A DNA stretch of 41,404 bases, from IMG/VR virus record IMGVR_UViG_3300021090_000056, positions 1-41,404 of that record; one strand, 5' to 3'. Below the pieces are notes generated by a model. The model saw only the letters and a list, made by a program, of their open reading frames with translations. It did no database searches and had not been told where the DNA came from. Of this stretch, positions 8,238 to 16,310 are shown in pieces. Positions within the stretch are counted from its first letter, which is position 1; each line of letters begins with the position of its first letter. The position numbers and the translations under genes are program-made. This DNA comes from a virus.

Positions 8238-8948
8238 ATGAGTCCAGCCAAACGAACAGGATATTCATCTTATATTGACAAATATCCAAAGTTCAAAACC
8301 ACCAAGCGCATTGTTATGCCTGGCATTCCCAGGCGTCCGTTACGATTTCAGATTCGTACCCTTCTAAGACATGAGTTTATTCAAGGTAAACTGCCCTGGT
8401 GGCTGACGGTTCATCGTCGGGGCATCCCTCGTCCGAAGGTTGGCCAAAATATATTGGAGTCCCGTGCTGTCCCTCACAGCCTTGTCCCTGGATATTTGAC
8501 TGAGCGTTTACTCTATGCCGCTTTGGTCAATCTTTTTCATTTTGTTCCTGGTGTGGATTTCCTTTACCAGTCATCCCAGGAGGGAGGACGACTGGAGATG
8601 GGGGGTCTGGTGGCAGACTTCTTATTTCCGATCCTGAGAATTGTTATCAACCCCCTCGGCCCACAACACTATCAATTTAGAAACATGGCAAAGGACGAAG
8701 AACAAATTTTGATCCTGGCTGAAATGGGTTATCAGGCTTACCTGGTAGACGAAGAAGTTATGTATGATGAACACAAGTTGGAAGAATTTCTACGACGTAT
8801 TTTTGTCGGCAATGGTTCTGCTGGTGGTGATGCAGGTGCTTATCCTTCACAGATGACATCATCGAATGAAATCAGTGCCCTGGACATAGATGATCTATTC
8901 AACTCAATAAAAGACGTAGAAGTATTTATATACGGAGTCCTTAGCTGA
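8238..8948 (+). CDS. PD-(D/E)XK-nuclease-like fold protein, probably inactive
   Basis: 236 residues. Residues 86-180 follow the layout of DUF559/Vsr-type nuclease folds: a helix with Glu (LTERLLYAAL), a strand region, then GGLVADFLFPILRIVINPLGPQHY, a helix, and GYQAYLVDEEV. In active members the second strand carries Glu (IEVDG..H); here that position is Asn-Pro, so the catalytic Asp-Glu pair is incomplete. The N-terminus is basic and Pro-rich. It sits between the nozzle and fibre genes, an unexpected place for a nuclease. It may be a structural protein built from a nuclease fold or an ejected protein. Confidence 0.45.
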   Translation: MSPAKRTGYSSYIDKYPKFKTTKRIVMPGIPRRPLRFQIRTLLRHEFIQGKLPWWLTVHRRGIPRPKVGQNILESRAVPHSLVPGYLTERLLYAALVNLFHFVPGVDFLYQSSQEGGRLEMGGLVADFLFPILRIVINPLGPQHYQFRNMAKDEEQILILAEMGYQAYLVDEEVMYDEHKLEEFLRRIFVGNGSAGGDAGAYPSQMTSSNEISALDIDDLFNSIKDVEVFIYGVLS

Positions 8949-10393
8949 TGGCTAGTATTGCTGAAATCCAAGCCCTAGTTGAGCAAATCAAGGCTGACCT
9001 TCCTCTGCTCATCAACCGCAGCCAGATCGCCCCAAAACAAGTAGTAATCATCAACGGGCTATCTGACATGTCTGAACGCTTGGGACTTATCCAGGCCGGA
9101 GAATTTCGTTCGGGGAATGGCAAAGAGCCTGGATTTTTATTCTCCGGTGTACGCATTGGCTATCCTGCTTTTGCATATGCTGGAGATACCTATAATTTCG
9201 TAGGCGTCAACGCTGATGTTCTCCAGATCGGAATTAGTGCAGACGACGGGAAATTATATTTTGGGGCGGGGGCAGGAACTTTAGAGTCTGCGGGTATTGT
9301 CATTGTCGCAGACTTGACAGCTTTTTCAGATTCAAGGGCCTATAAATTCAAAGATAGTGATGGCGATATTATGGGCGGCCTGTGGGGAGTTTCCACCGCA
9401 GGCGCTAATGATATTCTTGTCATGTCCACTAACACCAACAATGCAAAAGGAACAAATCGTCTTTATCTTTCAGCACTTGGCGGAACTGCTCAAGTTAGAT
9501 TAGAAGCTGACAACAGCGGAGCGTCACTGAATGCTGTATTCTATATTGAGCAAACAGCCTCAGCCCAACGCGCATTTTTTCAAGATATTGATACTATAGA
9601 CTTCAATGCGGGTATACCTATTCTAACCGAACAGGGCAGTAATCCATCCACTCCCCCTACAAGCGACTGGAAACTCTACTTCAAATCAGATGGACTTTAT
9701 ATTATGGATGATGCTGGATTAGCAACAGGGCCATTAGCTAAAGCCGTGACAACAGACGGATGGACAGCAGACACAAATACGTGGACAAGAACTGGAAATC
9801 ATGTCTTTACATTATCAGTAGATGCAACTGCCTATCTAACCACAGGTACACTTATTAGATATAAGGATGGGGGTGCATACGAATATGGAGTAGTTTTCTC
9901 ATCCGCCTTTGCCGCTGGAACAACTACGGTAACTCTAATCACGAACACAAGTTATACGATGGCAGCGGCAACGATTACAGACACATATTTTTCCCATGAC
10001 TTTCCAACGGGCTTTCCATCGAATTTTTCATATACTCCTGCCTGGGTGGCATCAGGCACACAACCTGCCATTGGTAACGGAACACAACAGGGTTTCTTTT
10101 CCACAAACGGAAGAACTATGGTCGTAACTATCTTTTTTTCAATGGGGTCTACGACTACGTATGGAACAGGTACTTATACATTTGGACTTCCCTGCGTTGC
10201 AACTGCGCAAGCTACGGGCGCAACTGTCGGATTTGATGCCGGAACTGCCATCCACATTGGAACTGCGTATTTGGCAACCACGAGCGCGGTGAACATTGTT
10301 TCGGAAGCCGCAGCTAATGTTTGGGGACAACTAGTCCCTCACACATGGGCAAACACAGATTACATACGAACTAGTACCATTTTGTTGTTTTAG
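8948..10393 (+). CDS. tail fibre or virion appendage protein
   Basis: 481 residues, long and beta-rich with many Gly, Thr and Ser. A short N-terminal helical segment (IAEIQALVEQIKADLPLL) could be a trimerising or anchoring coiled coil. The middle holds GDIMGGLWGVSTAG and WKLYFKSDGLYIMDDAG, typical of fibre shaft and head repeats, and the C-terminus (FSYTPAWVASGTQPAIGNG, then GTYTFGLPC) resembles phage fibre tip modules. The start ATG overlaps the previous stop by one base (TGATG). Host-recognition function inferred. Confidence 0.6.
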   Translation: MASIAEIQALVEQIKADLPLLINRSQIAPKQVVIINGLSDMSERLGLIQAGEFRSGNGKEPGFLFSGVRIGYPAFAYAGDTYNFVGVNADVLQIGISADDGKLYFGAGAGTLESAGIVIVADLTAFSDSRAYKFKDSDGDIMGGLWGVSTAGANDILVMSTNTNNAKGTNRLYLSALGGTAQVRLEADNSGASLNAVFYIEQTASAQRAFFQDIDTIDFNAGIPILTEQGSNPSTPPTSDWKLYFKSDGLYIMDDAGLATGPLAKAVTTDGWTADTNTWTRTGNHVFTLSVDATAYLTTGTLIRYKDGGAYEYGVVFSSAFAAGTTTVTLITNTSYTMAAATITDTYFSHDFPTGFPSNFSYTPAWVASGTQPAIGNGTQQGFFSTNGRTMVVTIFFSMGSTTTYGTGTYTFGLPCVATAQATGATVGFDAGTAIHIGTAYLATTSAVNIVSEAAANVWGQLVPHTWANTDYIRTSTILLF

Positions 10394-10420
10394 ATTCACA
10401 AAACAGAAAGGAAATAAGAA

Positions 10421-10600
10421 ATGGAAAAAGACATGAAAGAAGAAGGGGTCGCACTGAAAGACATCAAAAAAGAACCGCTTACCCAGGAGGAAAAAGAACT
10501 TATCGTCAAGATACTAACGAATGTACCTCTCCAGGGCAATATCCAAACCCTTCCAAAAACAATGGAAGGTATACTTAGTATACTTCGCAAACTAAGTTGA
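10421..10600 (+). CDS. small charged protein, unknown
   Basis: 59 residues: an N-terminal half rich in Lys and Glu (MEKDMKEEGVALKDIKKEP) and a C-terminal amphipathic helix (MEGILSILRKLS). ATG 10421 is preceded by AAAGGAAATAAG, the same kind of site as its neighbours, and the gene fills the gap between two appendage genes. No motif identified. It may be an assembly helper for the adjacent fibre. Confidence 0.6.
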   Translation: MEKDMKEEGVALKDIKKEPLTQEEKELIVKILTNVPLQGNIQTLPKTMEGILSILRKLS

Positions 10601-10646
10601 ACTTCAACTACACGAACGGATACAATAAAGCTGGAGGGAAATAATA

Positions 10647-11306
10647 ATGGCTTGGGTATTTGATGCTGCCAATACAGGCGCTACAGAAAACGATGTCAAT
10701 GCAACGGTAACGATCTCTCACACTGTTGGTTCACTGACCAACGGGATACTGTTCGTCACAATGGCGTGGTCAACAGTAGGGTCTACTATTACGGGGGTTA
10801 CCTACAATGGCGTTGCCATGACACAGGCAATCCACCAGGCGACCAATCGCTCAACTGATATTTGGTATTTGGTTGCTCCTGATAGCGGCACACACAACGT
10901 TGTCATTAGTGGATCAGGAAATTTTGGGAGAGCCAATGCAGGTTCTCAATCGTGGGATGGGGCAAATGCTTCACAGACGCCCACCACAATTACAGGCAAC
11001 GGCACAAGTGCAACCCCATCCGTCACAGTAACAACTGCCGCAGGTGAGCTAATTATAGATTGCCTGGGCCAATCCTTTACAGCGGGAGATACTTTGGCAG
11101 TGAATGCAAACCAAACCGAGCAATCAAAAATTTCGGGCGGAGCAACTATCTTGGGATCATCTTCACAACTCGGTTCAGATGGCGGCGTGATGAGTTGGAC
11201 AAACTCCAACTCGCGCGCATATGGCTTTGTCGCTGCGTCGTTTGATCCAGCAGCAGCAGGCGGGACAAGCATCCTACGCCAAATGATGCAACATCATGGA
11301 GGATAA
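10647..11306 (+). CDS. beta-sandwich appendage protein
   Basis: 219 residues, Thr/Ser/Gly/Asn-rich, starting with a strand (MAWVFDAANTG) and containing SGNFGRANAGSQSWDGANAS and a run of Thr-Val strands (SVTVTTAAGELIIDCLG). The last residues are basic/His-rich (LRQMMQHHGG). It resembles Ig-like or lectin-like virion proteins of phages that are placed among fibre genes. Preceded by GGAGGG. Carbohydrate binding is plausible but not shown. Confidence 0.5.
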   Translation: MAWVFDAANTGATENDVNATVTISHTVGSLTNGILFVTMAWSTVGSTITGVTYNGVAMTQAIHQATNRSTDIWYLVAPDSGTHNVVISGSGNFGRANAGSQSWDGANASQTPTTITGNGTSATPSVTVTTAAGELIIDCLGQSFTAGDTLAVNANQTEQSKISGGATILGSSSQLGSDGGVMSWTNSNSRAYGFVAASFDPAAAGGTSILRQMMQHHGG

Positions 11307-11309
11307 TAA

Positions 11310-12809
11310 ATGGTAACCTATTCAATAAAAGCAGGCACAACAGATGTTTCGGTGGTGATCCGTATCATTGACTCAACGGATGGTACACCGGAAACAGGCG
11401 TTGTGTTCAACACATCGGGGATCGACCTCGAATATAGACGCGAGGGGGCAGTATCTACTGACATCACAGAAGCAACCTTATCCGCCTTGAGCGATGCTCA
11501 TGCCGATGGTGGCTTTTTACATATTGGAAATGGTTATTATCGTCTTGATCTGCCTGATGCTGCGGTTGCCGCAGGTTCAGTGGGCGTATTGGTGCACGGC
11601 ATAGTGACGGGCATGGTGGTAATAGGATGCTATGTCCAGCTTGTTGCCTACAATCCATTTGATACCATTCGACTTGGATTGACCGCCCTTCCCAACGCAG
11701 CCGCAGATGCAGCAGGTGGGTTGCCAATCTCAGATGCGGGTGGACTGGACTTGGATGATCTGAAAGCAGACATCAACACCATAGACGACTTTCTGGATAC
11801 CGAAGTCGCCGCGATCCTGGCAGATACAAATGAACTTCAAACTGATCTAGCCGATGGAGGTCGTCTCGATCTTCTAATTGATGCCATTCTTCTCGATACG
11901 GGAACAACCCTGGATGATTTGATTGATACTGAAATCGCATCCATAATTACTACACTTGGCACACCAGCGGGCGCAAGCATATCCGCAGACATCGCAGCAA
12001 TCGAAGCACAGACCGACGATATTGGGGCAGCAGGCGCAGGTCTTACGGCTGTTCCCTGGAACGCAGCCTGGGATGCAGAGGTGCAGAGTGAAGTTGCTGA
12101 TGCTCTTGCTGTATATGATCCACCCACCAATGCAGAACTCGTCAGCGAAATTGATGCAGTACAAACTGACATCGCGGCCCTGCCTACAGCCGCCGAAAAC
12201 GCTGATGCTATATGGGACGAGGACGCAACAGGACACCAGACCCAGGGATCATTTGGACAGGCCATTGGTGATCCAGGTGCGGACGCGGATACTATTTGGG
12301 CACTGGCAAATACAAATCTAAATGCTACGGTTTCATCCAGGGCATCACAGACTAGCCTGGATACCGTTGATGATTTCCTGGACACAGAAATTGCTGCAAT
12401 TCTGGAGGACACAGGAACAACTTTGGATGATCTGATTGACACAGAAATTGCGGCGATCAAAGCAAAAACTGATAACCTGCCAGCCGATCCAGCCGATGCA
12501 AGCGACATTGCTTCTTCCTTCACCACCCTCAGTGCAAAGGTAGACACGATTGATGACTTCCTGGACACTGAAATTACTGCAATCAAAACAGTCACCGATC
12601 TTCTAAACGCAGCACAAGCTGAACCTACAGGCGCACCTGACGCCAATGAAACACCATTGGAGAAACTAGGCTATATCTTTATGGCCCTGCGCAACAAACT
12701 AACTGTGACCAGTTCAGCCAAGAGTTTCTACGATGATGGAGGAAACGTCGAATGGAGCAAATCACTATCGGACGATAGTACAACCTACACAGAGAACGAA
12801 GGCGCGTAA
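11310..12809 (+). CDS. repeat-containing tail fibre shaft protein
   Basis: 499 residues. An N-terminal beta-sandwich domain of about 115 residues (attachment-like; includes GNGYYRLDLPDAAVAAGS) is followed by an acidic Asp/Ala-rich shaft with the repeating unit T(I/V)DDFLDTE(I/V)(A/T)AI and its relative TLDDLIDTEIA(S/A)I. Units occur near residues 157-170, 201-212, 352-365, 374-385 and 413-425. Such units occur in trimeric fibre shafts. The last 70 residues are a distinct domain (NKLTVTSSAKSFYDDGG). The TAA stop overlaps the next ATG. Confidence 0.65.
   Translation: MVTYSIKAGTTDVSVVIRIIDSTDGTPETGVVFNTSGIDLEYRREGAVSTDITEATLSALSDAHADGGFLHIGNGYYRLDLPDAAVAAGSVGVLVHGIVTGMVVIGCYVQLVAYNPFDTIRLGLTALPNAAADAAGGLPISDAGGLDLDDLKADINTIDDFLDTEVAAILADTNELQTDLADGGRLDLLIDAILLDTGTTLDDLIDTEIASIITTLGTPAGASISADIAAIEAQTDDIGAAGAGLTAVPWNAAWDAEVQSEVADALAVYDPPTNAELVSEIDAVQTDIAALPTAAENADAIWDEDATGHQTQGSFGQAIGDPGADADTIWALANTNLNATVSSRASQTSLDTVDDFLDTEIAAILEDTGTTLDDLIDTEIAAIKAKTDNLPADPADASDIASSFTTLSAKVDTIDDFLDTEITAIKTVTDLLNAAQAEPTGAPDANETPLEKLGYIFMALRNKLTVTSSAKSFYDDGGNVEWSKSLSDDSTTYTENEGA
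11778..12590 (+). repeat. in-frame shaft repeats of the fibre gene
   Basis: Imperfect in-frame copies of a unit encoding (I/V)DDFLDTE(I/V) and LDDLIDTEI, at about 11778, 11911, 12363, 12421 and 12546. The sequences diverge mostly at third positions, for example GATGACTTTCTGGATACC versus GATGATTTCCTGGACACA, so selection acts on the protein. Repeats of this kind can recombine and change fibre length. A long antisense open frame over the region is a by-product of the Ala/Asp-rich composition. Confidence 0.6.
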
Positions 12810-13138
12810 TGGCAATTGACACTGCTGAGAGACGCAAAGCCCTTTCATATGTTGTGATCGTCAGCCCTGGTGTCACGCCCAACGTTTTACAGGATGCGGA
12901 GTGGAGATCGGAAGTTGGCTACGGCTATCCTTTCGGAGATGTTCCCGTGTTACCCGCCTTCGCTGTGGATCACGATAGGCTAATAATAAAAATAGATGAC
13001 CTGGGTCTGCATCTACTGGCAGTTGATCTGTCGCTATCAGTATCCAGCAGTGATCTGGATCGTCTCAATCTGGAAAACACTGACCTGGGACGTAAGATCG
13101 TTCAAGCAGGCGTTCAACTAAACATACAGGAAGGATAA
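12809..13138 (+). CDS. small virion-region protein, unknown
   Basis: 109 residues, begins with a helix (IDTAERRKALSYVVI) and a GVTPNVLQDAEWRSEVGYGYPFG segment, then alternating Leu/Asp strands. The start overlaps the stop of the fibre gene by one base and the next gene starts 2 bases after its stop, so it belongs to one fibre operon. It might be a fibre-assembly or attachment protein. No motif supports an enzymatic role. Confidence 0.55.
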   Translation: MAIDTAERRKALSYVVIVSPGVTPNVLQDAEWRSEVGYGYPFGDVPVLPAFAVDHDRLIIKIDDLGLHLLAVDLSLSVSSSDLDRLNLENTDLGRKIVQAGVQLNIQEG

Positions 13139-13140
13139 CT

Positions 13141-13464
13141 ATGGCAACACTCAATAAGGTCACTGGCATTGTCGCAGGACAATACGGATCAACAATTCCC
13201 CTTACGGTGGTTGATGACGTAGGGACGGGGATTGATCTGTCTGTCTATACTACCATCACGGTCAGGGCAATGTCTCCAGATGCCCGAACATCGTTTGACT
13301 TTTCATCTTCCGGTGGCGATTCCAGTGGAAACTTTTCAATTCTTCCTTCTTCCGGCAATACGTTTGATCGAGACGGGACATGGATGGCCCAGGTGATCCT
13401 TGAAGCTACTGGCATTCTTGCATTGTCTGTGGTTTTTGAGATGGAAGTGGAAAGGAAATTATAA
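13141..13464 (+). CDS. Ig-like / baseplate-upper-protein-like domain protein
   Basis: 107 residues. The sequence VAGQYGSTIPLTVVDDVGTGIDLSVYTTITVRAM has the layout of the N-terminal beta-sandwich used by phage receptor-binding scaffolds (BppU-type: a Thr-Ile strand, Asp-Gly turn, Asp-Leu-Ser, then strand), and DGTWMAQVILEATG resembles the later strands. It is probably a small attachment domain for the fibre. It starts 2 bases after the previous stop. Assignment is by pattern only. Confidence 0.45.
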   Translation: MATLNKVTGIVAGQYGSTIPLTVVDDVGTGIDLSVYTTITVRAMSPDARTSFDFSSSGGDSSGNFSILPSSGNTFDRDGTWMAQVILEATGILALSVVFEMEVERKL

Positions 13465-13466
13465 TA

Positions 13467-13916
13467 ATGTCACAAGAAACAATCAATATACTCCTGGCAA
13501 CTATGACGCCCCTTCTTCTATTTGTTCAGTTTCTTTTGAACAAATACTTTTCACGCAGAAAAGACAAAACAGAATACTCCACCGAACTATTGAAATTGGC
13601 TAATGATGCCACCGAAGCACTTCATAAGTCCAGAGAAGAACAAATCGCCACAGAAGAAATCAATGAACAAACAATAAACGCCATCAGGTACGAACATGAG
13701 ACGGCCATCAAATCCATACGAACTGAATATGATGCCCGCCATTCCAGACTCAAATCAAGAATTTTAGACTTGGAAAACATTCAAAAAATATATAAAATTA
13801 CATTTGATTTGCTCACCCATCCCAATGTTGAAATCAAAAATATGAGCGCAACTGCCGTAGATAATCCTACTGCGCCCCCACCCGTGCCGCCTTCTGATCC
13901 TCCTACCCCCACATAG
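13467..13916 (+). CDS. membrane-anchored coiled-coil protein (inner-spanin-like?)
   Basis: 149 residues: one hydrophobic segment at about residues 6-24 (INILLATMTPLLLFVQFLL), a basic stop-transfer (RRKDK), a long charged coiled coil (about 35-110), and a Pro-rich tail (PTAPPPVPPSDPPTPT). One N-terminal membrane anchor plus coiled coil fits an inner-membrane spanin, but no outer partner is seen and no lysis enzyme is adjacent. A virion membrane protein is an alternative. It is the last gene before the first internal + strand promoter. Confidence 0.5.
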   Translation: MSQETINILLATMTPLLLFVQFLLNKYFSRRKDKTEYSTELLKLANDATEALHKSREEQIATEEINEQTINAIRYEHETAIKSIRTEYDARHSRLKSRILDLENIQKIYKITFDLLTHPNVEIKNMSATAVDNPTAPPPVPPSDPPTPT

Positions 13917-13951
13917 CCTACTCATCTGATTCTCATAATTGAGTTAGGTAA

Positions 13952-13963
13952 CTGTCCTATAAT
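13952..13963 (+). promoter_or_regulatory. probable promoter -10 box with CTGTCC extension
   Basis: TATAAT at 13958-13963 preceded directly by CTGTCC. The same 12-base block CTGTCCTATAAT recurs at 14975-14986. No standard -35 lies at 16-18 bases (ATAATT at 13935-13940 is the best at 17), so recognition may depend on the extension. It would drive the exonuclease-like gene that begins 34 bases downstream. Confidence 0.45.
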
Positions 13964-13996
13964 AATCCCAATAACTATATATTGAAAGGAGCATAC

Positions 13997-14953
13997 TTGC
14001 TACCAATTTTGAAACCACATTGCCCATACTGTAGAAGCAACATTGTACACCCGCGCGGAAGTCGTAATCGTCCTGACAGATTTCAATGTGCGGAATGCAA
14101 AAGACATTTTGTAGATAGAGGATCACCCAAAGTTCTGGTCATGGACATCGAAACTTTACCGATCATTGGAACATTTTGGGACACGGGAAAACAATACATT
14201 GGTCACGATAACATTTTAGAGGATTGGGTTGTGTTGTCCTGGTCAGCCAAAGGACTGTTTGATAATCATACTATTGGAGACATTCTAACTCCAGACGAAA
14301 TCAAACGCAGGCTGAATACTGTCATTGATCCCAACCCCGATCCTCATTATGCAGACGAGCGCATTATCTACCGCATGTGGAAACTCATAGATGAAGCTGA
14401 TGTTGTAATCCACCAGAACGGTAAGAAGTTCGACATGCGAAAACTCAATGCCCGTTTCATCTACTATAAACTTCCACCTTATCGGTCTGTTCATCAGATC
14501 GACACTCTGGAAGCATCCCGCGCCGCCTTTGGAACGTCATCCCATAAACTTGATTACATGACTAAGTTTTTATCCCTGGAACACAAACATCCCACTGACT
14601 ATGATTTGTGGAAACGATCCACGTATGGTGACCCTGATGCACTAAAAGAAATGTATGACTACGGCATCAATGATACAGTCATTCTGGAGGAGTATTATGC
14701 AACGATTAGGGCATGGATACCCAATCATCCTAACTTTTCAGCTTACACGCACAACTACGTTGATCTGACCTATAACGCCGTTGCTTGCCCAATCTGCCGA
14801 CATCCCATACATAAAAGCCTCATTACTGATATTTACCGAACGCCCATCGGTAATATCTACGATCAGTTCCGTTGTCCCCACTGTGGAGCATTAGGGCGCA
14901 TATCGAAAAAGAATCCAGGTATGCCCAAAGTAAGACAATCGGGGGGAAGGTAA
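13997..14953 (+). CDS. DEDD 3'-5' exonuclease-like protein with zinc ribbons at both ends
   Basis: 318 residues. A TTG start at 13997 is chosen because AAAGGAG lies 5 bases upstream. The N-terminus has a ribbon resembling IS1/COG3677-type fingers (C9, C12, C31, C34; CPYC and CAEC). The RNase H-like core has motif I DIE (D50, E52), motif II NGKKFD (D146) and motif III YGIND (Y222, D226), which matches DEDDy exonucleases. The C-terminus carries a second ribbon (C264/C267 and C293/C296). Likely role: nuclease acting on DNA or RNA in late infection. It has its own promoter box and lies in the virion block rather than with replication genes. Confidence 0.7.
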   Translation: MLPILKPHCPYCRSNIVHPRGSRNRPDRFQCAECKRHFVDRGSPKVLVMDIETLPIIGTFWDTGKQYIGHDNILEDWVVLSWSAKGLFDNHTIGDILTPDEIKRRLNTVIDPNPDPHYADERIIYRMWKLIDEADVVIHQNGKKFDMRKLNARFIYYKLPPYRSVHQIDTLEASRAAFGTSSHKLDYMTKFLSLEHKHPTDYDLWKRSTYGDPDALKEMYDYGINDTVILEEYYATIRAWIPNHPNFSAYTHNYVDLTYNAVACPICRHPIHKSLITDIYRTPIGNIYDQFRCPHCGALGRISKKNPGMPKVRQSGGR

Positions 14954-14956
14954 AGA

Positions 14957-14986
14957 TTGAACTTTATGTCTTACCTGTCCTATAAT
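14957..14986 (+). promoter_or_regulatory. sigma70-like promoter
   Basis: TTGAAC at 14957-14962, an 18-base spacer, then TATAAT at 14981-14986. The spacer ends in CTGTCC, making an identical 12-base box to the promoter at 13952. It would start transcription just before the holin-like gene at 15033, giving it separate control. Confidence 0.65.
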
Positions 14987-15032
14987 CATATAGGAATAAC
15001 ACCATTTTATCCCAAAAGAAAGGAGCACGAAA

Positions 15033-15263
15033 ATGAATTTGCCTAATTTAGTCCATTCCGTTTTGATCCTGATTGTAGCTGCGCTACTTCGGCTCGCGTT
15101 TCTATTTCTTCAGATCGAAATCCCCGAAGAAGTATTCAATGTCATTGTGTTGGGTATTGTGACATGGATCGTCAGTTTGATCTTCAAGCCTGCGGTAGAA
15201 CTTGCCGTATTCAAGGCCACGTTCAACCTACTCAAACTACGTTCTTTGTTGTTAGGAAGATAA
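15033..15263 (+). CDS. holin-like two-segment membrane protein
   Basis: 76 residues with two hydrophobic segments (about 7-27, LVHSVLILIVAALLRLAFLFL, and 34-54, EVFNVIVLGIVTWIVSLIF) and a basic C-terminus (KLRSLLLGR). Size and topology fit small class II holins that open the inner membrane for lysis. It has its own promoter and is followed by a terminator, as expected for a timed lysis gene. No endolysin was found in this window. AAAGGAG precedes ATG 15033. Confidence 0.5.
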   Translation: MNLPNLVHSVLILIVAALLRLAFLFLQIEIPEEVFNVIVLGIVTWIVSLIFKPAVELAVFKATFNLLKLRSLLLGR

Positions 15264-15280
15264 TAGTCAAGCCTTGACAT

Positions 15281-15318
15281 AAAAATACCCACACTTATTT
15301 ATAAATGTGGGTATTTTT
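15281..15318. terminator. bidirectional rho-independent terminator
   Basis: Perfect 13-bp inverted repeat AAAAATACCCACA / TGTGGGTATTTTT around a 12-base AT-rich loop. The A-run on one side and T-run on the other give a U-tract in both directions. It lies between the convergent + strand late genes and the - strand early genes and should stop both. Confidence 0.93.
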
Positions 15319-15335
15319 ATTGAAATTCCAAATTT

Positions 15336-15878
15336 CTATTTACATGTGCTCGATGCCAGTGGCATACCAAAGATTTCGACCTTCTTATGTTTTGCGTGTT
15401 CGGTGGTACTAACATCCAGTGTCCAATGGATAAGGTCGCTGCCTATGAGACCTAAGATCAATTCATAATGGGATAGAATTAGATTGATCCACCACTGAAA
15501 TTCCAATCTGATATTCAGCTTGTCAGGAATAAAAATTACCAGAACCACATAAGGAATAACAATCAAAAAGAAAAAGAGATAGGCAAGTCTAAACAACGTA
15601 GATACAACAGGAAAATGTGATAGCTCTGATCCGTGCTTGAGCGATCTCCTATAAAAATGCCAAAGCATGTCCCATCCTTTTTCGACCCAATGTCCCAATT
15701 TATTACGTATGATTTTATTCCCAATATATCCATTATCGACATCCAAATCTGGAGTGAGCATGATCCCGATTAGCGCGCCAGCGGCATACTCTATCCCTGG
15801 GCCAAATACCAATGATCCCAACAGGAAGCCGCCTGCCAGGATCACTGATGCTTTCTGGTGTACACATCCAGCACTCAT
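15336..15878 (-). CDS. DUF2227-like metal-binding membrane protein
   Basis: 180 residues. The start at 15878 is chosen because ATG overlaps the preceding stop (ATGA); a longer in-frame upstream extension would cover that gene. Motifs match the DUF2227 group: MSAGCVHQKAS (N-terminal His), hydrophobic helix ASVILAGGFLLGSLVFG, TPDLDVD, W.KGWDMLW, SLKHGSELSHFPVVST, and a late HWTLD. His/Asp residues in these motifs probably hold a metal, and at least three membrane segments are seen. The family is known from cyanobacteria and Chloroflexota chromosomes, and its presence in a phage early block is unusual. Biochemical role unknown. Confidence 0.7.
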   Translation of the reverse strand: MSAGCVHQKASVILAGGFLLGSLVFGPGIEYAAGALIGIMLTPDLDVDNGYIGNKIIRNKLGHWVEKGWDMLWHFYRRSLKHGSELSHFPVVSTLFRLAYLFFFLIVIPYVVLVIFIPDKLNIRLEFQWWINLILSHYELILGLIGSDLIHWTLDVSTTEHAKHKKVEIFGMPLASSTCK

Positions 15879-16108
15879 TTTCTTTTTGGAGGTTTGATCC
15901 AGGGAAATACAAGCCTCATCTCCTCTGTTGGTTCTAGGTGCATAGGACGAAAAATAGCCTGTTCTATTCCATCGTCCCACTTCACCGTAATAAAGTTTTT
16001 GCCCATTCGAGTAATCGTACCAACAGAACCGGATAGATTCCAGTTCTTTGTAAATCCTTTGCCACTCGGACAGACACGCAATCCAATCCACATATTTTTA
16101 CGTTCCAT
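15875..16108 (-). CDS. small beta-barrel-like protein, unknown
   Basis: 77 residues. The start at 16108 is preferred because AAGGAG lies 6 bases upstream; an ATG six bases earlier is too close to the site. The sequence SGSVGTITRMGKNFITVKWDDGIEQAI has the strand-turn-strand form of SH3-like or KOW-like small barrels. C-terminus is basic (PPKRK). It overlaps both neighbours. Confidence 0.55.
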   Translation of the reverse strand: MERKNMWIGLRVCPSGKGFTKNWNLSGSVGTITRMGKNFITVKWDDGIEQAIFRPMHLEPTEEMRLVFPWIKPPKRK

Positions 16109-16310
16109 GTCCATCTCCTTGTCCTAGTGCATTGTGGAAATATTCTCCCCACTTCGCTTCTGAGCATTCCTCACTGCAAATATAGGCCATAAAATTTATG
16201 TCCATCATTTGTGTAGGCTGACCACAGTGCCAGCACTTTCCTTGATGGTAAGTATTGAGCATCTCTGTTCCGTGATAATCAATACGATCTTCTCGATCAT
16301 CAAATTTCAT
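16098..16310 (-). CDS. small zinc-finger protein
   Basis: 70 residues with CWHCGQPTQMM..YICSEEC, a CxxC plus CxxxC pair similar to short FCS/MYM-like fingers. The N-terminus is acidic (MKFDDREDRID). GAGGAAAAAG precedes the start. It overlaps the 77-residue protein by 11 bases. Function unknown, perhaps a protein-binding finger. Confidence 0.6.
   Translation of the reverse strand: MKFDDREDRIDYHGTEMLNTYHQGKCWHCGQPTQMMDINFMAYICSEECSEAKWGEYFHNALGQGDGHGT

Noticed and set aside
11837-12646. A 269-residue open frame antisense to the fibre shaft
   Set aside because: It lies opposite a gene with clear fibre repeats, has no ribosome site and its Ser/Ala-rich composition is the mirror of the Asp/Ala repeat.
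15879-16091. A longer start for the DUF2227-like gene
   Set aside because: The extension would overlap a well-supported gene; the ATGA overlap at 15878 and the family's usual N-terminus favour the short form.
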